From NCBI RefSeq assembly GCF_030816295.1, contig NZ_JAUSXV010000001.1, forward strand, positions 3,224,001 through 3,288,000: DNA of 64,000 nucleotides, in the 5' to 3' direction. Below the pieces are notes generated by a model. The model was not told where the DNA came from and ran no database searches. It was given only the letters and a program-made list of their open reading frames with translations. A program made the translations under genes and the position numbers. Source of the stretch: Microbacterium natoriense. Lineage in GTDB: Bacteria; Actinomycetota; Actinomycetes; Actinomycetales; Microbacteriaceae. Of this stretch, positions 1 through 7,588 are shown piece by piece; the stretch's first letter is position 1, and each line of letters starts with the position of its first letter.

Positions 1-245
1 TCAGCGACCTCGCGTGGGCGGCATCCGGGCTCCTGCTGCTGTGGACCGGCGGTCCGTGGTTCACGGTCGGCGGCTGGGTGTGGGGAATCGCGCTCGCACC
101 GTCCCTCGCGGCCGTCGGGGTGCTCATCCTGCGGTCTGCCCGAGGGCAGCGGATGCCGTTCCTGCCCGGGCGGCGGGCGTGGTTCTGGTGGCCCGTTGCG
201 GTTCTCGGGCTCGTCGCGGCGGTGGGGGCGACCTTCCTCTGGTGA
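1..245 (+). CDS. Membrane protein, C-terminal fragment cut by window edge
   Basis: The frame that begins at base 3 is open from the left edge to a TGA at 243-245, about 80 residues. It holds two or three hydrophobic, tryptophan-rich helices separated by a basic loop (ARGQRMPFLPGRRAW). This looks like the end of a small integral membrane protein. The start and any family motif lie outside the window, so no function can be given. The overlapping longer frame on the same strand (14-580) is rejected because its arginine-rich translation has no membrane or domain character. Confidence 0.6.
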   Translation, partial: SDLAWAASGLLLLWTGGPWFTVGGWVWGIALAPSLAAVGVLILRSARGQRMPFLPGRRAWFWWPVAVLGLVAAVGATFLW

Positions 246-515
246 GGGCCCGGCATCCGAGGGTCACGGCGGATCGTCGGGAGAACACGTTCACCCGACC
301 AGATCCGGTTCCAGGAACATCTCGATCGACTCGGGCTCTGACGCTGGCATTGTCGATCGACTCCCAACGGCTCACTGATAGTTGTGTCCGATGCAGACAC
401 CGACAGACGGGAACGATCTTCCGGGTGTCAGCCTGGGTCGTCGCTAGACGCCGCGAGGAGCGCGACCGCCACGTCGCTGATCGGAGTCGGGATGCAGTGC
501 GTTCGGCACCGCAAC

Positions 516-1388
516 TCAGCGCCCTGACATCCCGAGTTCCTCGTGAATCCAGCTCCGCAACGTCGTGGGCGTACTGGTGAGCAGCGAGCGGTGCTGTTCA
601 GGGGTGAAGTCGTCTCGCAGTCCCGTGGACATCCCCAGCACCGCATCCGCCATCGCCGGCGGCATCCCCGCGTCGAGGTACTGTGCCCGCATCTCCTCGT
701 CACTGACTCGCTCGACTCGCACCTCACGGCCGAGCTCTTGGGTGAGGATCTGCGCAACCTGGGACCATGTCAGGTCCTCAGGTCCGTGCACAGCCTGGAC
801 GCGGCGGCCGCTCCACTCGCGGTTCAGCAGGGTGACGGCGGCAACTTCGGCGATGTCTCGCGGGGCCACCCAGCTCATCGGTGCGTCGAGCGGCAGCACG
901 GTCTTGACGAGCCCGGCCTTCACCGCTTCGACGTCGAACAGGAGGTTGGTGAAGAAATACCCGCACCGGAGGTGCGTGACCTCCGCACCGGAACGGTCCA
1001 AAGCGACCTCGGTCTCCGCGAGTCCATCGATCTCCCCCGCCCCGTGCCGCTTTTCGGCTCCGACGCTGCTTTGGAAGACCACTCGCCGGATCCGATTCGC
1101 GTCGACCGCGGCGACGATGGACTCCGTCGCACGCCGATAGTCAGCCATGGGGTCGGGTGACTCGACCGGCGGATCGACCCAATACACGGCGTCGACGCCG
1201 GACGTCGCGGCGATCACGTCACGCGGCGCCCGTGAGTCCATCGTCATCACGTCGGCGTGCTCGGCGACATCGGCGGGGAGATTCTCCGGATGGCGGGTGA
1301 GCAACAGCGGCCTCACGCCTGACCGAACGAGCATCCGCGCGAGATGACGTCCGACGTTTCCCTGTGGTGTCGTGATTGCGATCTTCAT
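516..1388 (-). CDS. NmrA-like NAD(P)-binding reductase
   Basis: This 290-residue atypical short-chain dehydrogenase opens with a Rossmann strand and a glycine motif (TPQGNVGRHLA, residues 7-17). A conserved VVFQSSVGAEK segment and a C-terminal GPEDLTWSQVAQIL follow, as in the NmrA/azoreductase-like reductases. Such proteins bind NAD(P)H and act as quinone or azo reductases or as redox sensors; the substrate here is unknown. The ATG at 1388 is chosen over an upstream in-frame start at 1466 because GAGGAG sits about 5 nt before it and the Rossmann strand begins directly after it. It is divergent from the WYL regulator, which probably controls it. Confidence 0.8.
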   Translation of the reverse strand: MKIAITTPQGNVGRHLARMLVRSGVRPLLLTRHPENLPADVAEHADVMTMDSRAPRDVIAATSGVDAVYWVDPPVESPDPMADYRRATESIVAAVDANRIRRVVFQSSVGAEKRHGAGEIDGLAETEVALDRSGAEVTHLRCGYFFTNLLFDVEAVKAGLVKTVLPLDAPMSWVAPRDIAEVAAVTLLNREWSGRRVQAVHGPEDLTWSQVAQILTQELGREVRVERVSDEEMRAQYLDAGMPPAMADAVLGMSTGLRDDFTPEQHRSLLTSTPTTLRSWIHEELGMSGR

Positions 1389-1409
1389 GACAGCTCCTCT
1401 CTTCCGTAA

Positions 1410-1430
1410 CTGCTTCCACGCTAGAAGCAG
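1410..1430. promoter_or_regulatory. Candidate operator between NmrA-like gene and WYL regulator
   Basis: CTGCTTC (1410-1416) and GAAGCAG (1424-1430) form a perfect 7-bp inverted repeat with a 7-nt spacer in the 84-bp divergent intergenic region. The position suits a binding site for the adjacent WYL/HTH regulator. Binding is inferred, not shown. Confidence 0.45.
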
Positions 1431-1472
1431 ATACGGCCTGATCGTGGCCGCATCTTGGATCATCATGGATCT

Positions 1473-2183
1473 ATGGATTCGCCCACGAGCCGATCGCTCG
1501 ATCTGCTAGCCCTCCTCCAGACAGGGCGTGAGTGGTCTGTGCAAGATCTCTCGACCCGGCTGCAAGTCAGCGAGCGCACGGTGCGCCGCGACGCGATGCG
1601 TCTGCGCGACATGGGTTACGACGTCCACTCCCGCCCGGGTCCCGGCGCGGTCTACTCCCTGCGTCCGGGCCTGAAGATCCCGCCGCTGCTGCTCGGCGCG
1701 GATGAGGTCTCGACGATCATCACGAGTCTGCTCATCCTCGAAGCATGGCTGCCCGACGACACCACCGCCGCGACCGCGCGCACCAAGCTCGAACAAGTTC
1801 TGCCGGGGAGTCTGCGCCGACGGGCCGCCGCTGTGGCCCTGTCGACGCAAGTCCTACGCGAGACTCCGACATCCGTCGATTGGGAGCTCGTCGGCACCAT
1901 AGTCGACGCCATCGCGACGGGGAGCCGGCTTTCGTTCCAGTACACGGATCGGCGCGGTCACCCTACGCGACGCACTGTGGAGCCGCATCGACATCTTCTC
2001 CGTGAGCGAAAGTGGTATCTCGTCGGCTTCGATCTCGATCGCGACGACTGGCGTCTCTTCCGGCTCGAAGCGATGCGGATGGCTGCGACCTCGCCCGGGC
2101 CGCACGGGCGGCGGGCATTTCCCTGGGCCTTGATCGAAGACTGGCTCACGAGCGACTTCGGCAGGCGACCGACAGCCCGATAG
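1473..2183 (+). CDS. HTH-WYL domain transcriptional regulator
   Basis: The 236-residue protein has an N-terminal DeoR/HTH_11-like winged helix (WSVQDLSTRLQVSERTVRRDAMRLRDMGY, read in two parts at about residues 20-50). A C-terminal WYL domain contains HLLRERKWYLVGFDLDRDDW, with the W-Y-L signature near residue 185. WYL domains sense ligands or nucleic acids and tune the attached HTH. The ATG at 1473 is preferred to a TTG at 1455. It diverges from the NmrA-like reductase, so it is probably a local one-component regulator of that gene. Confidence 0.85.
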   Translation: MDSPTSRSLDLLALLQTGREWSVQDLSTRLQVSERTVRRDAMRLRDMGYDVHSRPGPGAVYSLRPGLKIPPLLLGADEVSTIITSLLILEAWLPDDTTAATARTKLEQVLPGSLRRRAAAVALSTQVLRETPTSVDWELVGTIVDAIATGSRLSFQYTDRRGHPTRRTVEPHRHLLRERKWYLVGFDLDRDDWRLFRLEAMRMAATSPGPHGRRAFPWALIEDWLTSDFGRRPTAR

Positions 2184-2219
2184 CACGCCGGTCCTTGAGG
2201 CGGCGCTTCGGCGCCCCAA

Positions 2220-2273
2220 TTTACGAGCGCGAGAAGACTGACAGGATTTGAACCTGCGCCCCTTGGCCCCCAG
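2220..2273 (-). repeat. tRNA-Pro 3'-half remnant, outermost att-like copy
   Basis: Bases 2238-2273 repeat the antisense of the T-arm, variable region and anticodon loop of the tRNA-Pro at 7406-7479, with one deleted base and one substitution. The preceding 2220-2235 (TTTACGAGCGCGAGAA) repeats 7339-7354 from the region just downstream of that tRNA. Together they mark an old integration boundary. The terminator and acceptor end seen at the other copies are missing. Confidence 0.75.
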
Positions 2274-2430
2274 GTAGCGCGTTCAGCTTGGTTTCCTGAT
2301 TTTCCCGGACATTTCTGCCCCTGAAGCGGCGTCATTTCATGTCAGGGATTGCATGGCTTGCGTGCGTCAGGTCCGGGCCAGGTCCCGGCTCTTGCTAGTC
2401 GTCCGCACCTTCATCAGGGAGGTGCGCGGT

Positions 2431-3060
2431 CTACCCGGGGATGACACTCGGCATGAGTCGTGGCGCGGTGGGTAACGGTCCGTGCCGATCGGATGCGCGC
2501 AATCCGTCGATCACGAGCGCCGCGTAGCGACGCGCGGTACGGGTGCGCTCCGCCTCCGTCGTGCTCGAGAGTCCACGCGCCGCGAGCAGGACGATCAGGA
2601 AGTCGTCCAGGACGAAATCGGCACGCAGCGCGCCGGCTTCGATGGCACGACGAGCGACGGCGACGATTCCCCGCACTGCCGCCTCGCGCTGTGCTCGGAA
2701 ATCGACGGCGTCGGGGTAGGCGGAGAGGAACGCATCGGTGAAGCCCTGGTTTCGGGCGTTGAGCACTAAGACCCGCTCGATGATGCCCCGGAAACCGCGC
2801 CACGGGTCGGTGTCAGCAAGGGCGTCGACCACGACCGAGCGACAGGCGTCGAGCTCGTTCACGAAGGCGGCGCGGACGAGATCGGCTTTCGTGGGGAACC
2901 GCCGGTAGAGGGTGGCCGGCCCCACGCCGGCGCGTCGGGCTATCTGTCGCATCGTCACCTCGAGACCGTCAGTCCCGAACAGTTCGCGAGCCGCGGCGAG
3001 GACGCGATCGCGGTTCTCCTTCGCGTCGGATCGCAGTTCCTGAGGCAGTGTCGCGGGCAT
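2431..3060 (-). CDS. TetR family transcriptional regulator
   Basis: The 209-residue protein has a typical TetR N-terminal HTH: AARELFGTDGLEVTMRQIA followed by RAGVGPATLYRRFPTKADLV, at about residues 23-65. The C-terminal helical ligand domain is less conserved. The ATG at 3060 is chosen because the domain begins shortly after it; the upstream extension to 3144 runs into the divergent promoter. It is transcribed away from the quinone oxidoreductase at 3147, the usual arrangement for a repressor and its target. Confidence 0.9.
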   Translation of the reverse strand: MPATLPQELRSDAKENRDRVLAAARELFGTDGLEVTMRQIARRAGVGPATLYRRFPTKADLVRAAFVNELDACRSVVVDALADTDPWRGFRGIIERVLVLNARNQGFTDAFLSAYPDAVDFRAQREAAVRGIVAVARRAIEAGALRADFVLDDFLIVLLAARGLSSTTEAERTRTARRYAALVIDGLRASDRHGPLPTAPRLMPSVIPG

Positions 3061-3080
3061 GTATCTCACTTTAGTCAAGT

Positions 3081-3094
3081 GGACGCAGGCGTCC
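3081..3094. promoter_or_regulatory. Palindromic candidate TetR operator
   Basis: GGACGC-AG-GCGTCC is a perfect 6+6 palindrome in the 86-bp region between the divergent TetR and oxidoreductase genes, 20 bp upstream of the TetR start. It is the only clear dyad there and is the likely operator. Binding is inferred. Confidence 0.5.
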
Positions 3095-3146
3095 GTTACG
3101 TTTCGGAAGGCGGGTTCGATCCCCCGCCGCGAAACGGAGTGCACCC

Positions 3147-4109
3147 ATGCGCGCAGTGATCATCCGAACCTTCGGTGACCCGAGTGGGATGGAGGTGACG
3201 GACCTTCCCGTCCCCACGCCCGGAGTCGGCGAGGTCCTCGTTCGAACAGAGGCAATCGGCGTCGGCGGGGTCGATGTCGTGATCCGCCGTGGCGGGATCG
3301 CCGAAGCAACCCGCGACTCGGGGATGATCCCGGGAAGCGAGGCCGCCGGCGTCGTGACGGCGACGGGGCCCGACGTCGACCCTGCGTGGGTCGGCCGACG
3401 CGTCTGGGCGTTCACCGGGATCTCGGGCGGTTACGCCGAGTACGTGATCGCTCGCGCCGACGAGATCGTCGCGCTGCCATCCGAACTCTCGTCCGTCCAG
3501 GCCGTGACCCTGGGCGGCGCGGCACCGGTCGCGCATTTCGCGCTCGAACGTGCTCACCTCGTCGAGGGCGAATCCGTGCTCGTGCGGGGCGCCGCCGGGA
3601 GCATCGGCCTGGCCGGCGTTGAGCTGGCCGCCCGCGCCGGCGCCGCGACCATTGCCGTCACCACGTCATCCCCCGAGCGCGGGGAGCGACTGCGGGCGTT
3701 CGGCGCCACGCACGTGCTCGATCGCGCCGGCGCGGGCGACCCGAACGCACTGGGCGGATTCGACGTCATCCTCGACATCGTCGGCGGCCCCGATCTTCCC
3801 CGGTTCATCGAGCGACTCGCGCCCAACGGCCGCCTGATCGCCGTGGGCGTGGTCGGCGGATTCCCGCCCGCTGACTTCGGCACCGCGCTTCTGGCCGGTT
3901 TCCGCCGATCGATCACCTTCGGAACGCTCAGCCTCGACACCGTGCCGCGCGACGAGATCGCCCGGGTGCGACGCGAGATGTTCGACGACGCCGTTCGAGG
4001 CGTCCTCTCCCCCGTGGTTCACGACACTCTCCCGTTGAGCGCCGCCGCCGAAGCGCACCGACTCATGGATGCCGGTGAGGTGTTCGGGCGCATCGTGCTC
4101 GTACCCTGA
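3147..4109 (+). CDS. Zinc-independent quinone oxidoreductase (MDR superfamily)
   Basis: This 320-residue protein is of the zeta-crystallin/QOR type. It has an N-terminal GroES-like domain (PGVGEVLVRTEAIGV, MIPGSEAAGVV) and a Rossmann domain with VRGAAGSIGLAGVELA near residue 150. Zinc-ligand cysteines are absent. It probably reduces quinones or enones with NADPH. GGAG lies about 7 nt upstream of the ATG. Divergent transcription from the TetR gene suggests induction by an electrophilic or aromatic compound. The pair lies between two partial tRNA-Pro copies, so it may be cargo of an integrated element. Confidence 0.88.
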   Translation: MRAVIIRTFGDPSGMEVTDLPVPTPGVGEVLVRTEAIGVGGVDVVIRRGGIAEATRDSGMIPGSEAAGVVTATGPDVDPAWVGRRVWAFTGISGGYAEYVIARADEIVALPSELSSVQAVTLGGAAPVAHFALERAHLVEGESVLVRGAAGSIGLAGVELAARAGAATIAVTTSSPERGERLRAFGATHVLDRAGAGDPNALGGFDVILDIVGGPDLPRFIERLAPNGRLIAVGVVGGFPPADFGTALLAGFRRSITFGTLSLDTVPRDEIARVRREMFDDAVRGVLSPVVHDTLPLSAAAEAHRLMDAGEVFGRIVLVP

Positions 4110-4199
4110 GCGGGTTCTCGCGGATGAGGGCGCAGCTCGCGTCGTCATGTGAGACCCATTTGAGTCGACGGTCGTTTCGACCGCCGCAGAGCATGGAAA

Positions 4200-4239
4200 A
4201 GCCTCGGAGATCCGCGTGTTTCTGCGGTTCTCCGGGGCT
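4200..4239 (-). terminator. Terminator-like hairpin before acceptor-end remnant
   Basis: A 16-bp imperfect stem (AGCCTCGGAGATCCGC with GCGGTTCTCCGGGGCT) lies just downstream, on the minus strand, of an 11-nt match to the tRNA-Pro 3' end. It looks like the terminator of a lost tRNA copy. Confidence 0.5.
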
Positions 4240-4360
4240 ATCTGGTCGGGCTGCGTCCCCACAGCGCCCTCCACGCGCCGCCAGTTACGGAGGCGGCGCA
4301 CAGGAGGGCGGCGCGCGGAGCCTCCTGCGCTGCGGGGCCTCGCTGTAAGCACTCGGGAAT

Positions 4361-4397
4361 GACAAAAGGGACCAGCCTTCGGCCGGTCCCTTTTGTC
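4361..4397 (-). terminator. Hairpin terminator after tRNA-Pro 3' fragment
   Basis: A 17-bp stem with one mismatch and a 3-nt loop (GACAAAAGGGACC...GGTCCCTTTTGTC) follows the partial tRNA-Pro at 4402-4445 on the minus strand. It matches in position, but not in sequence, the terminator at 7360-7396. Confidence 0.7.
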
Positions 4398-4401
4398 ATC
4401 T

Positions 4402-4445
4402 GGTCGGGCTGACAGGATTTGAACGTGCGACCCCTTGACCCCCAG
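4402..4445 (-). other. att-like direct repeat of tRNA-Pro 3' half
   Basis: These 44 nt match 7404-7447 with one mismatch (at 4425). They cover the acceptor 3' strand, T-arm, variable region and anticodon loop of tRNA-Pro(GGG). The match stops inside the anticodon region, which is typical of the core of a tyrosine-recombinase attachment site at a tRNA. With 7406-7479 it brackets a 3-kb island that contains an integrase stump. Confidence 0.8.
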
Positions 4446-4609
4446 GCAGCCCCGAGCGACTTTCTGCGGCATACGACGGCTCCCGCCTTTCCCCGTCTTG
4501 CCCCGTTTTTCTGCGCTTCCTGGCAGACTTCGGGAGAGCCGACGGGAGCACTCGGGAAGCTACGTCAGGCGTCGTTGGAGCCCTTCCGGAGCCCTCGGAG
4601 CGGTCAGCT

Positions 4610-4888
4610 CTAGAAGGTCGGCAGGCTCAGAAGATTGTTGTTCCACTGTCCGTCGGCGTAAGTACGAAGATACGCCTGGGCATTGCTTGGCTTCACCACG
4701 CCCACCTGGGATCGGCCGCTGCCGCTGCCGACGTACGCCTTGCCATCGTCTTCGACCCACGCTACGAGGCTGGACTTGTCGTTCTCGCCGCTCTCGCTCG
4801 TCTCGTTGCTATGCCACTTGTAGCGAACGATCTCGTCTTCCGTCTTTCTCGTGCTCCCGTAACGCACATGCGTAATTTCGATTGACAT
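4610..4888 (-). CDS. DUF3892-like small protein
   Basis: The 92-residue protein begins MSIEITHVRYG and ends YLRTYADGQWNNNLLSLPTF, a pattern I associate with the DUF3892 family of unknown function. The ATG at 4888 has GGGGA about 5 nt upstream and starts directly at the family N-terminus; a longer frame to 4975 adds an unrelated leader. It lies inside the island between the tRNA-Pro copies, 90 nt downstream of the 4979-5506 gene. It may belong to the same transcription unit. Confidence 0.65.
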   Translation of the reverse strand: MSIEITHVRYGSTRKTEDEIVRYKWHSNETSESGENDKSSLVAWVEDDGKAYVGSGSGRSQVGVVKPSNAQAYLRTYADGQWNNNLLSLPTF

Positions 4889-4978
4889 CTTTGTCCCCAT
4901 CTCGTTCCCGACGCACCGACCTGGCACGCTGAAACCAATGGTTGCACCCGCCCCCGACACTCCGAGGCGAGACAATCG

Positions 4979-5506
4979 CTAGCGCGGTTCCCAGACTGTG
5001 ATCGATCGAACGTCTTCGACCTCTTCGGGCGTGGCGAGCTCGAAAGGATCGCCACGCCCCACCACCGAATCATTCGGATCAATCTTGCGCGGAGAGTTTC
5101 GGTCGAGCGTCAACTTCTCGACCTGCTCGACATACTCCGGCTCTTGCATCGCTCGCGCGAACCCGCCCAAGCCGAGCGCCCCGGTGCCGCCAACGTTGAC
5201 CCGGCGAGTCCGGAAGGTTCTGGCAAGTGTGATCTTGGGCGCAACATCTGTTGCGCGGACGACAATCTTCACGACCTTGATGTCCCCCAAGGGTTCGCCG
5301 GTCTCCGGGTCGGTGATCCCGACAGCGTCGGGATCGAGTATCGCGAAGTACATTCCGGGGCGCACGCCATGCTCGCTACCACGATTCAGAATGACCTCGC
5401 GGTCACTAACCACCTCAGCGACCTTGCCGCGAATGCGCTCCTCGGGTTCTTCGACCAACTCGGCAAGCTCGGCATTCTCGTCGTCCAACTCGTTCTCCTC
5501 AGCCAT
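4979..5506 (-). CDS. Acidic protein with FlgT-C-like beta domain
   Basis: The 175-residue protein has an acidic N-terminal stretch (MAEENELDDENAELAELVEE), followed by GKVAEVVSDREVILNRGSEH and GVRPGMYFAI, then DPETGEPLGDIKVVKIVV. This resembles the C-terminal domain of flagellar assembly protein T, a small beta fold that also occurs alone. The rest (RKIDPNDSVVGRGDPFEL) has no recognised motif. Its start overlaps the stop of the membrane-protein gene by 8 nt (ATGGCTGA), which implies translational coupling. Function is unknown. Confidence 0.6.
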   Translation of the reverse strand: MAEENELDDENAELAELVEEPEERIRGKVAEVVSDREVILNRGSEHGVRPGMYFAILDPDAVGITDPETGEPLGDIKVVKIVVRATDVAPKITLARTFRTRRVNVGGTGALGLGGFARAMQEPEYVEQVEKLTLDRNSPRKIDPNDSVVGRGDPFELATPEEVEDVRSITVWEPR

Positions 5507-6023
5507 CCTGCTCTATCTCCTTCACGAACAAAGCGAATGCTCGTTGCCCTTCGTCCCGAAGCCGCGTGACCTCGTCGAGTGAGCCGGGGGCGATTGTGTC
5601 CCACTCAGCCATCGACGAATACAAAGCCAGGCGGACAGCCTGCAAGCGCTCCTGTATGTCGACCAGCCCGGTCGATATGCGGACGTTCTTTGGCCCTGTG
5701 GCCTCGGACAACTGCGTCGCTACTACCTTCGCGCTCTCGACGTCCTCCGCTATCCCAAGTAGCCCTCGCACCGCGCTCGCGCCGTTTGCGGTGAAATCCT
5801 TCTCTCGCGGGGTGGTTTGAAAGAGCGCCCCAAGGGTAGCGCCCAGAACTCCGGCCACACCGATGCCGACGCCTGCCCAGCCGTTTGAAGGCGTGACCCA
5901 CACACCCAGCACGATCAGTAGAACTGCGACGATGCACCCGACCCAAAACTTCCAACCGATTATGAGCTCGGACTTGGCGAAACGAAGGACCGGTCTACGG
6001 TCTCCAGGCTTCGCTGTCGTCAT
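5499..6023 (-). CDS. Small membrane protein with two transmembrane helices
   Basis: This 174-residue protein has two adjacent hydrophobic helices near residues 25-45 and 50-70 (FWVGCIVAVLLIVLGVWV; AGVGIGVAGVLGATLGALF). A cytoplasmic helical domain follows, rich in alanine, valine and charged residues (EDVESAKVVATQLSEATG). I do not recognise a family. The ATG at 6023 is chosen; a GTG at 6068 would add 15 residues and cannot be excluded. It is coupled by an 8-nt overlap to the acidic FlgT-C-like protein, so the two probably act together at the membrane. Confidence 0.6.
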   Translation of the reverse strand: MTTAKPGDRRPVLRFAKSELIIGWKFWVGCIVAVLLIVLGVWVTPSNGWAGVGIGVAGVLGATLGALFQTTPREKDFTANGASAVRGLLGIAEDVESAKVVATQLSEATGPKNVRISTGLVDIQERLQAVRLALYSSMAEWDTIAPGSLDEVTRLRDEGQRAFALFVKEIEQDG

Positions 6024-6063
6024 GATCACATCTTGGCAGAAGGGTGACGAGTTCTCGCCGTAG

Positions 6064-6387
6064 TCCACGCCTTCGCATCATGAGGCTCGAGATCAGTACC
6101 CACAACGCTGGCACTCACCACGTAGAACGCCACCGGGCGGGAGTTTCCCAGCCGGTGGCCTCCACTTCCACGAGCTGCGCCACACCTTCGCCACGCTGGC
6201 GTTGGAGTCCCCGGCGCTCGACATGCATGAGCTATCCCGGGCGATGGGCCACGCGAGCTACGCCATCACGGACAAGGTCTACGCCCACGTCCGGCCGCGC
6301 GACTTCAGCGCGCACCGCGCGGCATTCTCTGCGCACATTTCGGCTGCGAGCGCGCCGGTCGCTCCTGTGGTCGCTATCGGCGGCTGA
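6064..6387 (+). pseudogene. Tyrosine recombinase (integrase), C-terminal remnant
   Basis: The frame is open from just after a TAG at 6061-6063 to the stop at 6385-6387. From about 6160 it reads as the catalytic end of a phage-type integrase: HFHELRHTFATLAL gives the HxxR box, MGHASYAITDKVYAHV gives the GH and the tyrosine nucleophile. The N-terminal binding domains and the first catalytic arginine are missing, and the first 30 residues do not look like an integrase. It is a decayed stump of the enzyme that probably inserted the island at tRNA-Pro. Confidence 0.8.
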
Positions 6388-6395
6388 TCCAGTCG

Positions 6396-7124
6396 CTAGT
6401 CTCCGATGATCTGGCGGCCGACATTTTTGAAATCGTGGCCCCAGCCCGAGCCTCGGTCACCAAGCACACCCTGCACACCAGCCATCGCGACCAAGTCCCA
6501 GTAGCGTTGCAGACTGTCTGCCATCCGCTCGTTTAGCCGTCTGTAGAACTCGTCCGAGAGTGAGTAGTCGGCGATCATCCGATGGAAAAGCGCTTCGAGT
6601 TCAGGCTCGTTCTCGAGGGCGATGCGCTCGGCCGCGTCCCAGAACACCTGCGGACTTTCCTCTCGTTGCGGATTCTCGGCTAGCGCATCCAAGTAATAGA
6701 AGCGGCCCTCTTGCCCGTACCGATTCAACGCCGCCACGAGCGGTGGCCAAACAGGATCGTTCTCCACTGCGGCAAGCGCCTCATCTACCCAGTAGCGGTT
6801 GGTTGCCCGTCCGACATTGTCTCGGATCGCCTCTCGTAACAGCGTCTCCATCTTGACGATGTTGTGGCGGTACTCGTTCTTGAGCACGCTCAGAGGCAAC
6901 CAAGTGCGACTCTCCGCGATGTGGTTGAGGCCGAGGCCGAGCTTCAGCATCTTCTCGACGCCAATGGAGAGCATCGTCATGATTGGGTCGCGCGTCGTTT
7001 CGATGAATGCTGCGGTTCGAAGCGCCCGAACGCCGTACGCGAGCAAGTGCTTCGCAGAATCAGACTCCTGGATGAAGTTCAGGCCTTGGAGAGTCGATAG
7101 GTCGTCGTCATAGGGGTTCGGCAC
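6396..7124 (-). CDS. Uncharacterised helical protein, island gene
   Basis: The 242-residue, mostly helical protein starts at a GTG (7124) with AGGA about 7 nt upstream, reading (M)PNPYDDDLSTLQGLNFIQ. Upstream in-frame codons run through the repeat and tRNA-Pro and are not coding. The helical stretch ESDSAKHLLAYGVRALRTAA, then GVEKMLKLGLGLNHIAESRT and LKNEYRHNIVKMETLL, is loosely like HEPN-fold proteins. No canonical R-x4-6-H motif is seen in that part; RGSGWGH near the C-terminus fits the spacing but lies outside it. It is convergent with the integrase stump and ends 8 nt from it. Function is unknown; a defence or toxin role is only a guess from context. Confidence 0.6.
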   Translation of the reverse strand: MPNPYDDDLSTLQGLNFIQESDSAKHLLAYGVRALRTAAFIETTRDPIMTMLSIGVEKMLKLGLGLNHIAESRTWLPLSVLKNEYRHNIVKMETLLREAIRDNVGRATNRYWVDEALAAVENDPVWPPLVAALNRYGQEGRFYYLDALAENPQREESPQVFWDAAERIALENEPELEALFHRMIADYSLSDEFYRRLNERMADSLQRYWDLVAMAGVQGVLGDRGSGWGHDFKNVGRQIIGD

Positions 7125-7195
7125 GGCATCATCCTGGCAGAGGCTGTGGACAACCGGAGCCCTTTTGGAGCCCTTGACGTTTCCCCGACATGCAT

Positions 7196-7229
7196 AAGGC
7201 CCGGAGACTCTTGCGAGTTTCCGGGCCTT
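7196..7229 (-). terminator. Hairpin terminator (inner unit)
   Basis: A 15-bp stem with one mismatch (AAGGCCCGGAGACTC with GAGTTTCCGGGCCTT) and loop TTGC lies just downstream, on the minus strand, of the acceptor-end remnant at 7231-7241. It resembles the hairpin at 4200-4239. Confidence 0.6.
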
Positions 7230-7359
7230 CTGGTCGGGCTGCATCCCCACAGCGCCCTCCACGCGCCGACAGTCGGCGCAGCAGCGCACGGCACACAGAA
7301 GAGCGGCGCGCGGAGCCTCCTGCGCTGCGCGGCCCCGCTTTACGAGCGCGAGAAAACGA

Positions 7360-7396
7360 AAGAGGCGGAACGCTCCTTTGGAGCGATCCGCCTCTT
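7360..7396 (-). terminator. Terminator of tRNA-Pro
   Basis: A 17-bp stem with one internal mismatch and a 3-nt loop (AAGAGGCGGA...CCGCCTCTT) lies 9 nt past the tRNA 3' end on the minus strand. It is followed by TCGTTTT, a normal intrinsic terminator layout. Confidence 0.8.
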
Positions 7397-7405
7397 GCAT
7401 TTCGG

Positions 7406-7479
<74 letters not shown>

Positions 7480-7588
7480 TTGCCCTTCGCTCTCGCGCAG
7501 GCAACTCCCCTATCTTAGCCTGATGCTCACGCGCTTCGCGAACCGGGGAGCGTTGCGAGTGTCGGATGCCGGGCGTAGCGTCGCGTGC

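Larger units (their letters stand above)
4198..4445 (-). repeat. Duplicated tRNA-Pro downstream block, copy 1
   Basis: This block parallels 7196-7447 in order and partly in sequence. It has a terminator-like hairpin, the acceptor-end string TGGTCGGGCTG (4243-4253), a 38-nt segment with one mismatch (4243-4280 against 7231-7268), a 27-nt identity (4308-4334 against 7303-7329), a second hairpin, and the tRNA-Pro 3' half. It accounts for much of the gene-free stretch 4110-4609; nothing else is recognised in that stretch. Confidence 0.75.

Noticed and set aside
246..515. Gap after the first membrane protein
   Set aside because: Open frames here are arginine-rich shadows. No promoter, hairpin or RNA is seen.
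7089..7124. HEPN toxin call for the 6396-7124 gene
   Set aside because: The helices look HEPN-like but no R-x4-6-H motif is in the right place, so the name is not used.
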